Origin: Deefgea rivuli DSM 18356
GTDB taxonomy: Bacteria; Pseudomonadota; Gammaproteobacteria; Burkholderiales; Chitinibacteraceae
DNA: 64,000 bases
Reading direction: 5' to 3'
NCBI RefSeq assembly: GCF_000620145.1
Contig: NZ_KK211083.1
Location: 248,001 to 312,000 of the forward strand
The notes under the pieces were generated by a model that saw nothing but the letters and a program-made list of their open reading frames with translations, did no database searches and was not told where the DNA came from. The position numbers and the translations under genes are program-made. Shown piece by piece: positions 17,639 through 26,639 of the stretch (its first letter is position 1; every line of letters starts with the position of its first letter).

Positions 17639-19465
17639 TTACTTGAGTTTCACGGCCCATTTGGCTTCAACGCATTGCGTGTATTGATTGTCGATCAGCG
17701 CGCTAAATCCCGATTGCTCGCTAGTGAGGCGGCATTGGTATTTGGTTGGTGCTGGATTGTCGGCGGTTTCTTCGGATTTGTTCCAATAAATCGCCACTGC
17801 GGCCGAGCTGCCACCGCTGAAGCCTTTCATATCGGTACATTTCATTGATTCTTTCGAAATATCCAGATTCAACTCGCGGGCAAATTCAGCGTAGAAATCG
17901 TTACGCGCTTGTGCGGTGGGTTTGATTGGATTGGACATGCATTCGCCGTTGATAATCTGGCTGGTGGTCGGGAAATCGTTACCCAAACCGCCGGCGGTAT
18001 CCACCGCGTTTGGTACCCATGTGCCGTCCAGCGTATGCAATACCGATGGTTTTGGTGGTTGCGGCGTGACAAAGAAGTACAGCGCCGATGCCATATTCAA
18101 CCATGTTGATGCGACCAAATCTGGATTGTCACGTAGCACCGCGCGGTCGCCGTAAATCGCGAGTGATAGCGGTGCATAGTTGAAAATGTAGGAGATTTGA
18201 TGCGCGCCACGGCCGTAGTAAGAAATCCATTTGCCGTCTGGCGTTTTGCCGCAAGCCAGCGTGCCGTCGAACAGTTTTTGCCAGTTCGCATCGTCGCAGC
18301 CCGAGGTGTACGCGGCTGAACCATTGCCATCGCCGCCTTCACGTAGCGCGGTGAGGCCTTGACGCCATTTGGGGTTCGGGCTGGATGCGCTGTGATTGCC
18401 GGTTTCTTGTACTACATGGGCAAAGAATGCGGCGACGACGCGGCGGCAGATTTGATCTGCGTTACGGCCATCGGTGTAATCGGCGCAGAAGCTTGGGAAT
18501 TTCGCCACGCCACGCAAGAAGTTGGTGTAGGTGTAGCCTGGATTGATTTCTGGGAAGAAGTAATCCCATTTTTGCTGCGACACGATGCCTTCGACGCGTT
18601 TCACGTTGGCTGGATTGCTTTGATTGCCCGGTGTGACTTGCTCGACCAGTTTATTGTCTAGCGTGGCGACCGAGGCGCGTACCATTTTTAGATAAGGCGT
18701 GTTGAGCGCAGCGGCTTCGTGTGCTTGGGCTTCAGCGATGCTTTCTGGGCCAGATGCGCGGGGCGTGCTAGCACCAGTACACGCGCCGAGTGATTTCCAC
18801 GCGCCGCCTGTCGATGAATTGGTGCTCGGTTCGATATTGCTCGAATAATAATTGGCCTGATAATTCTGGCCGTAAGCGCTGCGGACGACCGCGCCGAGAT
18901 TCGGGCGATAGATTTCATCGGGATTCCACACGGGCGCGCAGCTGGTCGTGCCATTATTTGGCGTCGGGCTGGCGCTTGGCGCTGCTGTTGGCGCAACGGT
19001 GGGCGCTGGAGTTGGCGCGATAGTGGGTGCAACAGTTGGTGCGATGCTTGGTGTCGGTGTGATGGTCGGTTTGATCGTCGGGGTAGCGGTCGGTGTGGTC
19101 GTTGGTTTGATTGTCGGCGTAATAGTCGGTGTGGTCGTTGGTTTGATCGTCGGCGCGGTAGTCGGTTTTGTAGTTGGAGCTAGCGTTGGCGCGGCAGTTG
19201 GGCTTGGCTTGATTGTCGGTACCGCTGTTGGGATCATTGTTGGCTTGATCGTTGGTGCAGGGCTTGCACTACTGATTAGTTCCCACGGGCCCCATTGCGC
19301 CGTTCCGGGAATGTCGCCGATGTTCCACCATTTGGCTTTCCAATTTTTACCTTGATAGTTCACTGTTTCGCCGCCTTTGTAGGTGGCTTTGCTGTCCCAA
19401 TCGGCAGCCATCACACTGGCGCTAAAACACAGCGTGGTTAACAGCATCGCTAATTTAATATTCAT
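17639..19465 (-). CDS. Secreted GH19 chitinase with two CBM5/12-type modules
   Basis: Extracellular endochitinase hydrolysing beta-1,4-GlcNAc linkages. From ATG 19465 (Shine-Dalgarno GGAGAGAG) the protein is 608 aa: signal peptide about 1-20 (MNIKLAMLLTTLCFSASVMA), a CBM5/12 chitin-binding module at 21-65 (WDSKATYKGGETVNYQGKNW, WW, WGPWEL), a Pro/Thr-rich linker of degenerate TIKPT repeats (about 70-175), a second CBM-like module (about 175-233) and a GH19 catalytic domain from about 270. The catalytic Glu of VQETGNH (about 354) and the GH19 signature YYGRGAHQISY (about 412) are present. Upstream start codons give no signal peptide. Monocistronic. Confidence 0.95.
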   Translation of the reverse strand: MNIKLAMLLTTLCFSASVMAADWDSKATYKGGETVNYQGKNWKAKWWNIGDIPGTAQWGPWELISSASPAPTIKPTMIPTAVPTIKPSPTAAPTLAPTTKPTTAPTIKPTTTPTITPTIKPTTTPTATPTIKPTITPTPSIAPTVAPTIAPTPAPTVAPTAAPSASPTPNNGTTSCAPVWNPDEIYRPNLGAVVRSAYGQNYQANYYSSNIEPSTNSSTGGAWKSLGACTGASTPRASGPESIAEAQAHEAAALNTPYLKMVRASVATLDNKLVEQVTPGNQSNPANVKRVEGIVSQQKWDYFFPEINPGYTYTNFLRGVAKFPSFCADYTDGRNADQICRRVVAAFFAHVVQETGNHSASSPNPKWRQGLTALREGGDGNGSAAYTSGCDDANWQKLFDGTLACGKTPDGKWISYYGRGAHQISYIFNYAPLSLAIYGDRAVLRDNPDLVASTWLNMASALYFFVTPQPPKPSVLHTLDGTWVPNAVDTAGGLGNDFPTTSQIINGECMSNPIKPTAQARNDFYAEFARELNLDISKESMKCTDMKGFSGGSSAAVAIYWNKSEETADNPAPTKYQCRLTSEQSGFSALIDNQYTQCVEAKWAVKLK

Positions 19466-19789
19466 TTCTCTCTCCATCCTCGGGATTGAATCTGTGCTCA
19501 ATTCGAGCTTGCTGCTGCGCCCCATTACAGCGGCCAGATATTCGTTTTGATTTATAAAGACTTTTCAGTCGCAAGCTGAATTGGTCTTGTTGTTATGGCA
19601 GCAATAATACCTTTTGCGGACTGTGAGTCAACGACGGCGCTATTAAAATGTCAGCTTTGTGAGCTAGATTACGCAGGATTTTTGCTGAAATGCTGCTGTG
19701 TAGCTGACAGAGGTAGGGGAGGAGGGACAGGCCGGAATGACGAATTGATGGGTTCTCGTGCTGTTTACGATCTGAGTTAGTTCGTCGTT

Positions 19790-20239
19790 TTATGCGGCGT
19801 CGCGCCATTGGCGGTAGGTGGCGGCTTGGCCGTGCTTTACGCCTGCTTCGTCGATCAAATTCCACATCGTGACGTCTTCAATCCAAAAGCGTCGCCCTGA
19901 TTTGGCGATGCGCAGGCCGCGATAGCCGTTGGCGTAGCCCTGTGTTGCGACGCGGGCGATGAGTTGCTCGCGTTCGGCACGGTTTGGCGCTTCCGCTGAG
20001 AGTCGTGATGGCAGGCCGATGAGTTCATCGTGGCGGTATTCAAAGCAGGTTTGCGCGGCACGATTGGCAAAGATAAAGCGCGGATCATCGCTTGCGTCGT
20101 GCGCCAGCACGCAAAATGGTGCTTCATTTTGCAGCCAAGCAGCAGCTTCATCCAATGACCAATCCGGCGGAACGAGGTTTTCGCCAACGAGGCGGCGGTA
20201 ACTACTCAGAATGAGTTGAACAAGCTGTAATTGGGGCAT
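19790..20239 (-). CDS. MEKHLA (PAS-like) domain protein
   Basis: 149 aa from ATG 20239; an upstream in-frame extension to 20326 exists but begins with non-conserved sequence. The body matches the MEKHLA domain, a PAS relative: FIFANRAAQTCFEYRHDELIGLPSRLSAE, AEREQLIARV, YRGLRIAKSGRRFWIEDVTMWNL, then GQAATYRQW. Stand-alone MEKHLA proteins are small and their ligand and partners are unknown. Monocistronic. The 324 bp between it and the chitinase start contain the chitinase leader and a fragment of the CCGGAATGAC repeat, no gene. Confidence 0.8.
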   Translation of the reverse strand: MPQLQLVQLILSSYRRLVGENLVPPDWSLDEAAAWLQNEAPFCVLAHDASDDPRFIFANRAAQTCFEYRHDELIGLPSRLSAEAPNRAEREQLIARVATQGYANGYRGLRIAKSGRRFWIEDVTMWNLIDEAGVKHGQAATYRQWRDAA

Positions 20240-20307
20240 AAGGCAATCAAGGTGAATCAAACACGGCGCAACTGTAGCGCAATTGAGCTTGAAATTGTTG
20301 TTGCAGT

Positions 20308-20356
20308 GGGTATGTGAATGTAGCAATTATTAAATAAGCGCTGGATCTATATACCT
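20308..20356. repeat. 49-bp hairpin element, copy 6
   Basis: GGGTATGTGAATGTAGC ... ATCTATATACCT, exactly 49 bp. Lies between the divergent MEKHLA and GST genes. Confidence 0.7.
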
Positions 20357-20432
20357 ATACCTTTTTTAGCATGTGGTTTGAGTGCGCTAGCCAGCGTGCT
20401 ATGCTGATTTTCTTATTGGGGAGGAAAGCGTG

Positions 20433-21071
20433 ATGAAATTGCTAATCGGAAATAAAAATTATTCATCGTGGTCGCTACGTCCGTGGTTGGGGCTAAAAGT
20501 GGCGGGGATTGCGTTTGATGAGCAAATGCACAATTTATACGCCGCCAATGCGCGCGATGAGCGCCTGCAATTTGCGCCAACGGCCAAAGTGCCGGTGCTG
20601 ATTGACGATGAAATTACAATCTGGGAAACGCTGGCGATTGCCGAATATATCGCCGAGCGCTTTCCGTTGGCTAAATTGTGGCCGCACGATGTCGCCGCCC
20701 GCGCGCATGCCCGCACGGTTTGCGCCGAGATGCATGCCGGATTTGTGGCGTTGCGTACCGCCTGCCCTATGGATTGCCGCAGCCGAAAATCGGCAACGAT
20801 GAGCGCTGAAGTGCAGGCCGATGTGGATCGAATTGTGGCGCTGTGGGCGGATTGCCGTGAGCGTTTTGGTATCGAATCGAGCGAAGGCGAGTTTTTATTT
20901 GGCCATTTCACGTGGGCCGATGCCTTCTTTGCTCCTGTGGTGACGCGCTTGGTGACCTACGGCATTGAAGTGCCAGCGGCGGCGACTCTGTATATGAATA
21001 CGGTGCTGGCCTTGCCCGCGATGCAAGAATGGCTGGCTGCCGCAGAAGTTGAGCCTTGGACTGCGCCGTAA
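20433..21071 (+). CDS. Glutathione S-transferase family protein
   Basis: 212 aa cytosolic GST. The thioredoxin-like N-terminal domain contains NYSSWSLRPWLGL, whose Ser is the likely glutathione-activating residue of zeta-like and related GSTs, the cis-Pro in AKVPVLID, and the glutathione-binding ETLAIAEYIAERFP. The C-terminal helical domain ends in TWADAFFAPVVTRL. ATG 20433 follows GGGGAGGAAAGC; GTG 20430 is an in-frame alternative. The substrate cannot be deduced. Monocistronic with its own terminator. Confidence 0.92.
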   Translation: MKLLIGNKNYSSWSLRPWLGLKVAGIAFDEQMHNLYAANARDERLQFAPTAKVPVLIDDEITIWETLAIAEYIAERFPLAKLWPHDVAARAHARTVCAEMHAGFVALRTACPMDCRSRKSATMSAEVQADVDRIVALWADCRERFGIESSEGEFLFGHFTWADAFFAPVVTRLVTYGIEVPAAATLYMNTVLALPAMQEWLAAAEVEPWTAP

Positions 21072-21122
21072 GCTTGCCGCCGCACGATACACTGGTGCGA
21101 GCTTGTTACAATAAATAATGTG

Positions 21123-21150
21123 AAAACAGTACTTGCGGGTGCTGTTTTTT
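21123..21150 (+). terminator. Terminator after the GST gene
   Basis: AACAGTAC-TTGCGG-GTGCTGTTTTTT: a stem with one G-T pair followed by a T run. Confidence 0.75.
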
Positions 21151-21210
21151 ATTGCCTATTTTTTAAGCACGGGGTAGAATCCGCGCCTTCCCCTATTTGA
21201 TTTCAATGCC

Positions 21211-22209
21211 ATGCACATTGGCCCGTATCAGTTAAAAAATAATCTGATCGTCGCGCCCATGGCAGGCGTGACTGACCGTCCGTTTCGTAAATTGTGTAAA
21301 CAGTTTGGCGCTGGGCATGCTGTTTCAGAAATGATGAGTAGCGATGCGACCTTGCGAGCCAGCCAAAAATCGCTATTGCGCGCGAATTTTGATGGCGAAC
21401 TGGCACCGATTTCGGCGCAAATTGCGGGGCATGATCCGAAAATGTTGGCCGAAGCGGCAAGGTATCAAGTTGCTAATGGCGCGCAAATTGTCGACATCAA
21501 TATGGGTTGCCCAGTGAAAAAAGTCTGCAATAAGCTCGCCGGATCGGCGCTATTGCAAGATGAAAAATTAGTCGGTGAGATTTTAGATGCCGTCGTCAAT
21601 GCGGTGGATGTCCCCGTCACGCTGAAAACGCGGCTCGGTTTTGCCAACGGCGCGGAGAACATTATTCGTATCGCGCAGCGGGCAGAAAGCGCAGGCATTG
21701 CGGCGCTGGCGATTCATGGCCGAACGCGCGAAGACATGTATAACGGCGACGCGCGCTATGCTTTGATTCGTGAAGTAAAGCAGAATTTGACGATCCCCGT
21801 GATTGCCAATGGCGACATTGATAGCCCGGAAAAAGCGGCGCTGGTGCTGCGTGAAACCGGTGCGGATGCCATTATGATTGGTCGAGCGGCGCAAGGGCGA
21901 CCGTGGATTTTTCGTGAAATCGCACATTTTTTAGCCACGGGTGAGCATTTACCACCGCCGGAAGTGCTAGAAATTCGTGATGTATTGCTCGGCCATTTGG
22001 ATGAGTTGTACGCGTTTTATGGTGAATACTCGGGCTGCCGTATCGCCCGTAAACATATTGCTTGGTATACCAAAGGGCTGCACGGCAGTAATGAGTTCCG
22101 ACAGACGATGTATGCCGAGGAAAGCACCGCAGCCCAAGCGCTAGTGGTCGATACCTACTTAAAAGGTTTGCTCGCCTTTGGCGAGAGATTGCAATACCTA
22201 AAAGAATAA
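21211..22209 (+). CDS. dusB: tRNA-dihydrouridine synthase B
   Basis: FMN-dependent enzyme that reduces uridine to dihydrouridine in tRNA D-loops (U17 in E. coli). 332 aa TIM-barrel: FMN-binding start VAPMAGVTDRPFR (residues 15-27), catalytic Cys in DINMGCPVKKVCNKLAGSAL, IHGRTREDMYNG, phosphate-binding IANGDI and GADAIMIGRAAQGRPWIF. Followed 72 bp later by fis, the conserved dusB-fis pair of proteobacteria, so the two are probably co-transcribed. Confidence 0.97.
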   Translation: MHIGPYQLKNNLIVAPMAGVTDRPFRKLCKQFGAGHAVSEMMSSDATLRASQKSLLRANFDGELAPISAQIAGHDPKMLAEAARYQVANGAQIVDINMGCPVKKVCNKLAGSALLQDEKLVGEILDAVVNAVDVPVTLKTRLGFANGAENIIRIAQRAESAGIAALAIHGRTREDMYNGDARYALIREVKQNLTIPVIANGDIDSPEKAALVLRETGADAIMIGRAAQGRPWIFREIAHFLATGEHLPPPEVLEIRDVLLGHLDELYAFYGEYSGCRIARKHIAWYTKGLHGSNEFRQTMYAEESTAAQALVVDTYLKGLLAFGERLQYLKE

Positions 22210-22212
22210 TTG

Positions 22213-22247
22213 TCCACGAAAAGGCATGGCCTCCAGCCTTTCGTGGA
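22213..22247 (+). promoter_or_regulatory. Hairpin between dusB and fis
   Basis: TCCACGAAAAGGC ... GCCTTTCGTGGA inverted repeat. The TCCACGAAAGGC core also occurs in the 37519-37642 repeat. On the transcript it could be an attenuating hairpin; the A-rich, not U-rich, sequence after it argues against a terminator. The MCACGAAA core suggests it is partly a dispersed repeat. Confidence 0.5.
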
Positions 22248-22281
22248 TATACAAAAAAAAACATTAACACAGTAGAGAGTT

Positions 22282-22521
22282 ATGTCTGAACAAACCGATT
22301 TGATTGCGACCGCGATTACTGAATCGCTGGCGCAGTATTTTAATGATCTCGATGGTGAGCCGCCGAGTGCTTTGTACGAAATGGTTTTGGCTCGAATGGA
22401 AAAACCATTGTTAATCGACGTATTGCGCCGCGTAGAAGGCAACCAGTCGCGCGCCTCGGAAATGCTGGGGATTAACCGCAATACGCTGCGTAAAAAGCTC
22501 CAAACTTATGATTTGTTGTGA
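22282..22521 (+). CDS. fis: DNA-binding protein Fis
   Basis: Nucleoid-associated global regulator that bends DNA, activates rRNA promoters and aids site-specific recombination. 79 aa, as is usual for betaproteobacterial Fis, with the C-terminal helix-turn-helix RVEGNQSRASEMLGINRNTL plus RKKLQTYDLL. The N-terminal beta-hairpin needed for Hin/Gin stimulation is short and diverged. Downstream of dusB, upstream of purH. Confidence 0.96.
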   Translation: MSEQTDLIATAITESLAQYFNDLDGEPPSALYEMVLARMEKPLLIDVLRRVEGNQSRASEMLGINRNTLRKKLQTYDLL

Positions 22522-22597
22522 TGCAACGGCATCGCAACCGGGGTGAACGGATTACACCCTCAAACCGATTTGATTTTAATAATTAAGGAATGAAGCA

Positions 22598-24160
22598 ATG
22601 AGCAAAATTACTCGTGCGCTGATTAGCGTTTCGGATAAAACCGGTGTTTTAGAATTTGCCCAAGCGCTCGCGGCGCAAGGCGTTGAAATCTTGTCGACGG
22701 GCGGCACCGCCAAATTGTTCGCGGATAACGGCGTGCCTGTGATCGAAGTGGCTGATTACACTGGTTTCCCAGAAATGCTCGATGGCCGTGTGAAAACGCT
22801 GCATCCAAAAATCCACGGCGGTATTTTAGGCCGCCGTGATTTGGACGCGCACGTGGCAACGATGAGCGAACACGGCATCGGCAATATTGATTTGGTCTGC
22901 GTGAATCTGTACCCGTTTGAAGCAACAATTGCCAAGCCAGACTGTTCTTACGAAGACGCAATCGAAAACATCGACATCGGCGGACCAGCGATGGTGCGCT
23001 CAGCAGCGAAAAACCACGCGCATGTGGCGATTGTGACCGATGCCTGTGATTACAGTTTACTGATTGCAGAAATGCAAGCCAACGGCGGCGCATTGACTTT
23101 AGCAACACGCAAAAACTTGGCGAAAAAAGCCTTTAGCCATACCGCAGCCTACGATGGTGCGATTTCAAACTACCTGACTGCGTTGACCGCAGACGGCGAA
23201 AAAGCCGCTTATCCAACTCGCCTAAACTTGCAGTTCGAAAAAGTGCAAGACATGCGTTACGGCGAAAATCCGCATCAAAGTGCGGCGTTCTACCGCGATT
23301 TGGATCCAGCAGCGGGCAGCTTGGCGAACTACAAGCAACATCAAGGTAAAGAGTTATCGTTCAATAATATTGGCGATTCAGATGCGGCGTGGGAATGCGT
23401 GAAGCAATTTGAAGAGCCAGCTTGCGTGATCGTAAAACATGCCAATCCTTGCGGCGTTGCCGTGGGTAAAGACACGTACAGCGCATACCGCCTAGCCTTG
23501 GCGACCGATACCACCAGCGCGTTTGGCGGCATTATTGCCTTCAACAAAACGGTGGATGCCGATACGATCGAAGCGGTTTCAACGCAATTCTTGGAAGTGT
23601 TGATCGCACCAGCCTACACGGCGGAAGCTTTGGCTTTGATCGCGAAAAAGCAAAACGTTCGCGTCCTTGAAATCGCGATTGAAAGCGGCGAAAACCGCTT
23701 TGATATCAAGCGCGTTGGCGGTGGGTTGTTGGTGCAAACCCCAGACGTTCACGCGCTGCTGTTGTCTGATTTGAAAGTCGTGACCAAATTGCAACCGACT
23801 GCTGAACAATTGAAAGATCTATTGTTCGCGTGGAATGTGGCGAAATTTGTGAAATCAAACGCGATTGTATTCTGCAAAGGCGGCCAAACTCTGGGCGTGG
23901 GCGCAGGTCAAATGAGCCGTGTGGATTCAACTAAAATTGCCGCGATTAAAGCGCGTAATGCTGGTTTGGAATTGCGTGGTTCTGTCGCTGCGTCAGATGC
24001 GTTCTTCCCCTTCCGTGATGGCGTGGATGTGATTGCCGAAAACGGCGTGGCAGCGATTATTCAACCGGGCGGCAGCTTGCGCGATGAAGAAGTGATTGCC
24101 GCGGCCGATGAGCACGGCATCGCAATGGTGATGACCGGCATTCGCCACTTCCGTCATTAA
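22598..24160 (+). CDS. purH: Bifunctional AICAR formyltransferase / IMP cyclohydrolase
   Basis: Catalyses the last two steps of de novo IMP synthesis. 520 aa. The N-terminal MGS-like IMP cyclohydrolase domain (about 1-195) has [23 protein letters not shown] and [16 protein letters not shown]. The AICAR transformylase domain carries KHANPCG near 278 with the catalytic Lys-His, [10 protein letters not shown], and [20 protein letters not shown] near the C terminus. A purine gene, purD, lies downstream beyond pagP. ATG has AAGGAA upstream. Confidence 0.98.
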   Translation: MSKITRALISVSDKTGVLEFAQALAAQGVEILSTGGTAKLFADNGVPVIEVADYTGFPEMLDGRVKTLHPKIHGGILGRRDLDAHVATMSEHGIGNIDLVCVNLYPFEATIAKPDCSYEDAIENIDIGGPAMVRSAAKNHAHVAIVTDACDYSLLIAEMQANGGALTLATRKNLAKKAFSHTAAYDGAISNYLTALTADGEKAAYPTRLNLQFEKVQDMRYGENPHQSAAFYRDLDPAAGSLANYKQHQGKELSFNNIGDSDAAWECVKQFEEPACVIVKHANPCGVAVGKDTYSAYRLALATDTTSAFGGIIAFNKTVDADTIEAVSTQFLEVLIAPAYTAEALALIAKKQNVRVLEIAIESGENRFDIKRVGGGLLVQTPDVHALLLSDLKVVTKLQPTAEQLKDLLFAWNVAKFVKSNAIVFCKGGQTLGVGAGQMSRVDSTKIAAIKARNAGLELRGSVAASDAFFPFRDGVDVIAENGVAAIIQPGGSLRDEEVIAAADEHGIAMVMTGIRHFRH

Positions 24161-24262
24161 TTCTTGGCTGCGCGGTCTGCTGACTTTGTCGCTGCGCGGC
24201 TCGTGTATAAAACATACACGTCGCCGCTAGCTTCGCGCCAGCAAACTGCTCGCTCAAGAATT
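24159..24262. repeat. Long imperfect hairpin after purH
   Basis: About 104 bp that folds back on itself: AATTCTTG at the left pairs with CAAGAATT at the right, and the apex is CGTGTAT-AAAAC-ATACACG. The arms between are GC-rich and partly paired. Similar in design to the structure after purD. The remaining 190 bp up to pagP holds a degenerate CCGG repeat fragment and no ORF. Confidence 0.65.
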
Positions 24263-24457
24263 TAGGTTTTATACAACGCTAAGGTATTGGTTGAGCTGGA
24301 ATTTCCCATTTTTCGTCTTGCCGGCATCGGCTGGTATCCAGAGCGACGGTAAAGTTAACATTTTTCTCGTTTGGATGTCCGTTGTGGCGCTGCATTAATT
24401 CTGTCTTGTAACTTGCGGTAGAATGTCCTGAGTCGGTGAATTTATCTTGGATGTTGA

Positions 24458-25009
24458 ATGCTAAGAAAAATACTAGTGATCTGTGTTGGTCTCGTTCTGT
24501 CGGCGAATGTGCTGGCGGCGGACTGTGAGAACTGGTGGCAGGGTTTTGATGCCGCCTGTACGAGTGTGAGCCGAGTTTGGAATGAAGGCGAGGCGGGATT
24601 GCTGCTTAGCGGTTACGCTTGGCATAACCGCAGCACGTATTCGAAAGAAAATATCGACAGTTATAACGAGTTTGCCTACGGCGGCGGTTTAAGCTTGTTC
24701 CGGCCGCTGGAAAATAATAATGAAGAAATGATTTATTGGATGACGTTTGCCGATTCACATAGCAAGCCTGAAACGCATGTCGGTTACGCGTATATGTGGT
24801 ATTGGGATGTCATTGGCCCATTAAAAGCGGGCGCCGGTGTGACTGCGGGATTTTTCTCGCGCAGCGATATTGCTAGCTACGCGCCTTTGCCTTTTGCCCT
24901 GCCTTTGGTGGCGGTGAAGTACGATAAAGTCAACTTTTATGCGACTTATATCCCTGGCGGCAACAACAATGGCAATGTGCTGTTTATCTTTTCCCGCTTT
25001 GATTATTGA
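24458..25009 (+). CDS. pagP: Lipid A palmitoyltransferase PagP
   Basis: Outer-membrane eight-stranded beta-barrel enzyme that moves palmitate from phospholipid to lipid A, giving resistance to cationic antimicrobial peptides. 183 aa with signal peptide about 1-21 (MLRKILVICVGLVLSANVLA). Matches PagP through WHNRSTYSKENIDSYNE (catalytic His in AWH), FADSHSKPE (the Asp-Ser pair), LGAGVTAG-like KAGAGVTAGFFSR, PLPFALPLVAVKY and the C-terminal YIPGGNNNGNVLFIFSRF. The family is best known in Enterobacteriaceae, Bordetella and Legionella. Monocistronic, between purH and purD. No PhoP-type site was recognised. Confidence 0.85.
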   Translation: MLRKILVICVGLVLSANVLAADCENWWQGFDAACTSVSRVWNEGEAGLLLSGYAWHNRSTYSKENIDSYNEFAYGGGLSLFRPLENNNEEMIYWMTFADSHSKPETHVGYAYMWYWDVIGPLKAGAGVTAGFFSRSDIASYAPLPFALPLVAVKYDKVNFYATYIPGGNNNGNVLFIFSRFDY

Positions 25010-25088
25010 TTGATTGTGAGGGATTTGGTGCGCTGAGCGGATGTTTGTATCTCGTTCGCTGGCATGCCAGAGACTTAACGGAGTAGTT

Positions 25089-26363
25089 ATGAATATATTA
25101 GTGATTGGTTCTGGTGGCCGTGAACATGCTTTAGCTTGGAAATTGGCGCAATCAGAGCGCTCAAGCAAAGTTTTTGTAGCACCGGGTAATGCGGGTACTG
25201 CGCTGGATAAAAATCTGACCAATGTGGCGATTAGCGATATTGCAGGCTTGATTGAATTCGCAAAAGCTGAAAATGTGCAATTGACGGTGGTGGGGCCAGA
25301 AGCGCCTTTATCACAAGGTATCGTTGACGCCTTCCGTTTGGCTGGTCTGAAAATTTTTGGCCCAACGCAAGCGGGCGCACAGTTGGAATCGTCTAAAGAC
25401 TTTGCCAAAGCGTTTATGCAACGCCATGGCATCCCGACGGCGGACTATCAAACTTTTTCTGATGCTGCAGCAGCACACGCCTATATCGACACCAAAGGCG
25501 CGCCGATTGTCATTAAGGCTGATGGTTTGGCGGCGGGTAAAGGCGTTGTTGTCGCGATGGATTTGGCGGAAGCGCATGGCGCGGTCGATGCGATGTTGTC
25601 AGACAATCAATTCGGTGACGCCGGCGCTCGCGTCGTGATTGAAGAATTCCTGACTGGCGAAGAAGCCAGCTTTATCGTCATGGTCGATGGCAAAAACGTA
25701 TTGGCGATGGCATCCAGCCAAGACCATAAACGCTTGCTCGACGGCGATTTAGGCCCGAACACCGGCGGCATGGGTGCGTATAGTCCTGCGCCTGTCGTGA
25801 CGCCAGAAATCAATGCACGCGCAATGCGCGAAGTGATTTTGCCTACCGTACAAGGTATGGCCAAAGACGGCATCGAATACACCGGTTTCTTGTATGCTGG
25901 TTTGATGGTGAGCCCTGATGGTTCGTTGAAAACCTTGGAATTTAACTGCCGTTTTGGCGACCCTGAAACTCAACCGATTATGCTGCGCTTGAAGTCAGAC
26001 TTTGTGACCTTGATCGAGCACGGTGTGAATGGCACGCTGGATCAAGTCGAGTGCGAATGGGATCGACGCGTGGCATTGGGCGTGGTGATGGCAGCGCATA
26101 ATTATCCAGAAACACCGCGTAAAGGTGATGTGATTACGGGTTTGCCAGGCGAGTTGGAAGACGGCCACGTGTTTCACGCGGGTACGACACTGAACGCAGC
26201 GGGCGAGCCAGTGACCAGCGGTGGTCGCGTGCTGTGCGTTACGGCATTTGGTGAAAACTATCACCTCGCGCAAAAACGTGCGTACGAGATTTTGGCTGAT
26301 GTGAAATTCGACGGCGCGCAATATCGTACGGATATTGCATGGCGGGCGATTAATCGCAAATAA
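25089..26363 (+). CDS. purD: Phosphoribosylamine-glycine ligase
   Basis: ATP-dependent second enzyme of de novo purine synthesis, joining glycine to phosphoribosylamine. 424 aa from ATG 25089, which has GGAG upstream; an upstream ATG at 25041 lacks family sequence. N domain MNILVIGSGGREHALAWKL, ATP-grasp core with SKDFAKAFMQRHGIPTA, IKADGLAAGKGVVVA, EEFLTGEEASFIVM and EFNCRFGDPETQ. Standard length. Preceded by pagP and followed by a long hairpin and a terminator. Confidence 0.98.
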   Translation: MNILVIGSGGREHALAWKLAQSERSSKVFVAPGNAGTALDKNLTNVAISDIAGLIEFAKAENVQLTVVGPEAPLSQGIVDAFRLAGLKIFGPTQAGAQLESSKDFAKAFMQRHGIPTADYQTFSDAAAAHAYIDTKGAPIVIKADGLAAGKGVVVAMDLAEAHGAVDAMLSDNQFGDAGARVVIEEFLTGEEASFIVMVDGKNVLAMASSQDHKRLLDGDLGPNTGGMGAYSPAPVVTPEINARAMREVILPTVQGMAKDGIEYTGFLYAGLMVSPDGSLKTLEFNCRFGDPETQPIMLRLKSDFVTLIEHGVNGTLDQVECEWDRRVALGVVMAAHNYPETPRKGDVITGLPGELEDGHVFHAGTTLNAAGEPVTSGGRVLCVTAFGENYHLAQKRAYEILADVKFDGAQYRTDIAWRAINRK

Positions 26364-26370
26364 GGAGTAA

Positions 26371-26455
26371 GTAAAAACTTTCTTGCCGCGTTGCCGCAGC
26401 CTCGCCGTACTTCACGTACTGTCTTCGACTGCGCGCCTTGCCATAAAGTTTTTAC
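26371..26455. repeat. Long imperfect hairpin after purD
   Basis: GTAAAAACTTT at the left and AAAGTTTTTAC at the right are perfect 11-bp inverted arms. The apex has GTAC-TTCAC-GTAC and the GC-rich flanks (GCCGCGTTGCCGCAG / CTGCGCGCCTTGCC) pair in part. Starts 8 bp after the purD stop and is followed by a separate strong terminator. Confidence 0.65.
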
Positions 26456-26469
26456 ACGGTTGTTCAGAT

Positions 26470-26495
26470 AAAAAAGCGGCTTCGGCCGCTTTTTT
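26470..26495 (+). terminator. Terminator downstream of purD
   Basis: AAAAAAGCGGC-TTCG-GCCGCTTTTTT, a perfect hairpin with a stable UUCG tetraloop and a T run. Confidence 0.95.
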
Positions 26496-26639
26496 CTTGG
26501 GCGAAAGCCGCGTAACAAGCGGTAGCTTGACGTTGAGCGCAGCTACAAACCGTCATTCATTAATCTGTCATCGACCTGCCATTGCGAGGTAACTTACGCT
26601 GAGTAGAGTGAGCGCTCCAATTCATTCTAATGATGCGCC

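Noticed and set aside
18948-19355. 135-aa plus-strand ORF rich in Gly/Val
   Set aside because: It is the antisense of the repetitive Pro/Thr linker of the GH19 chitinase; low complexity and no ribosome-binding site.
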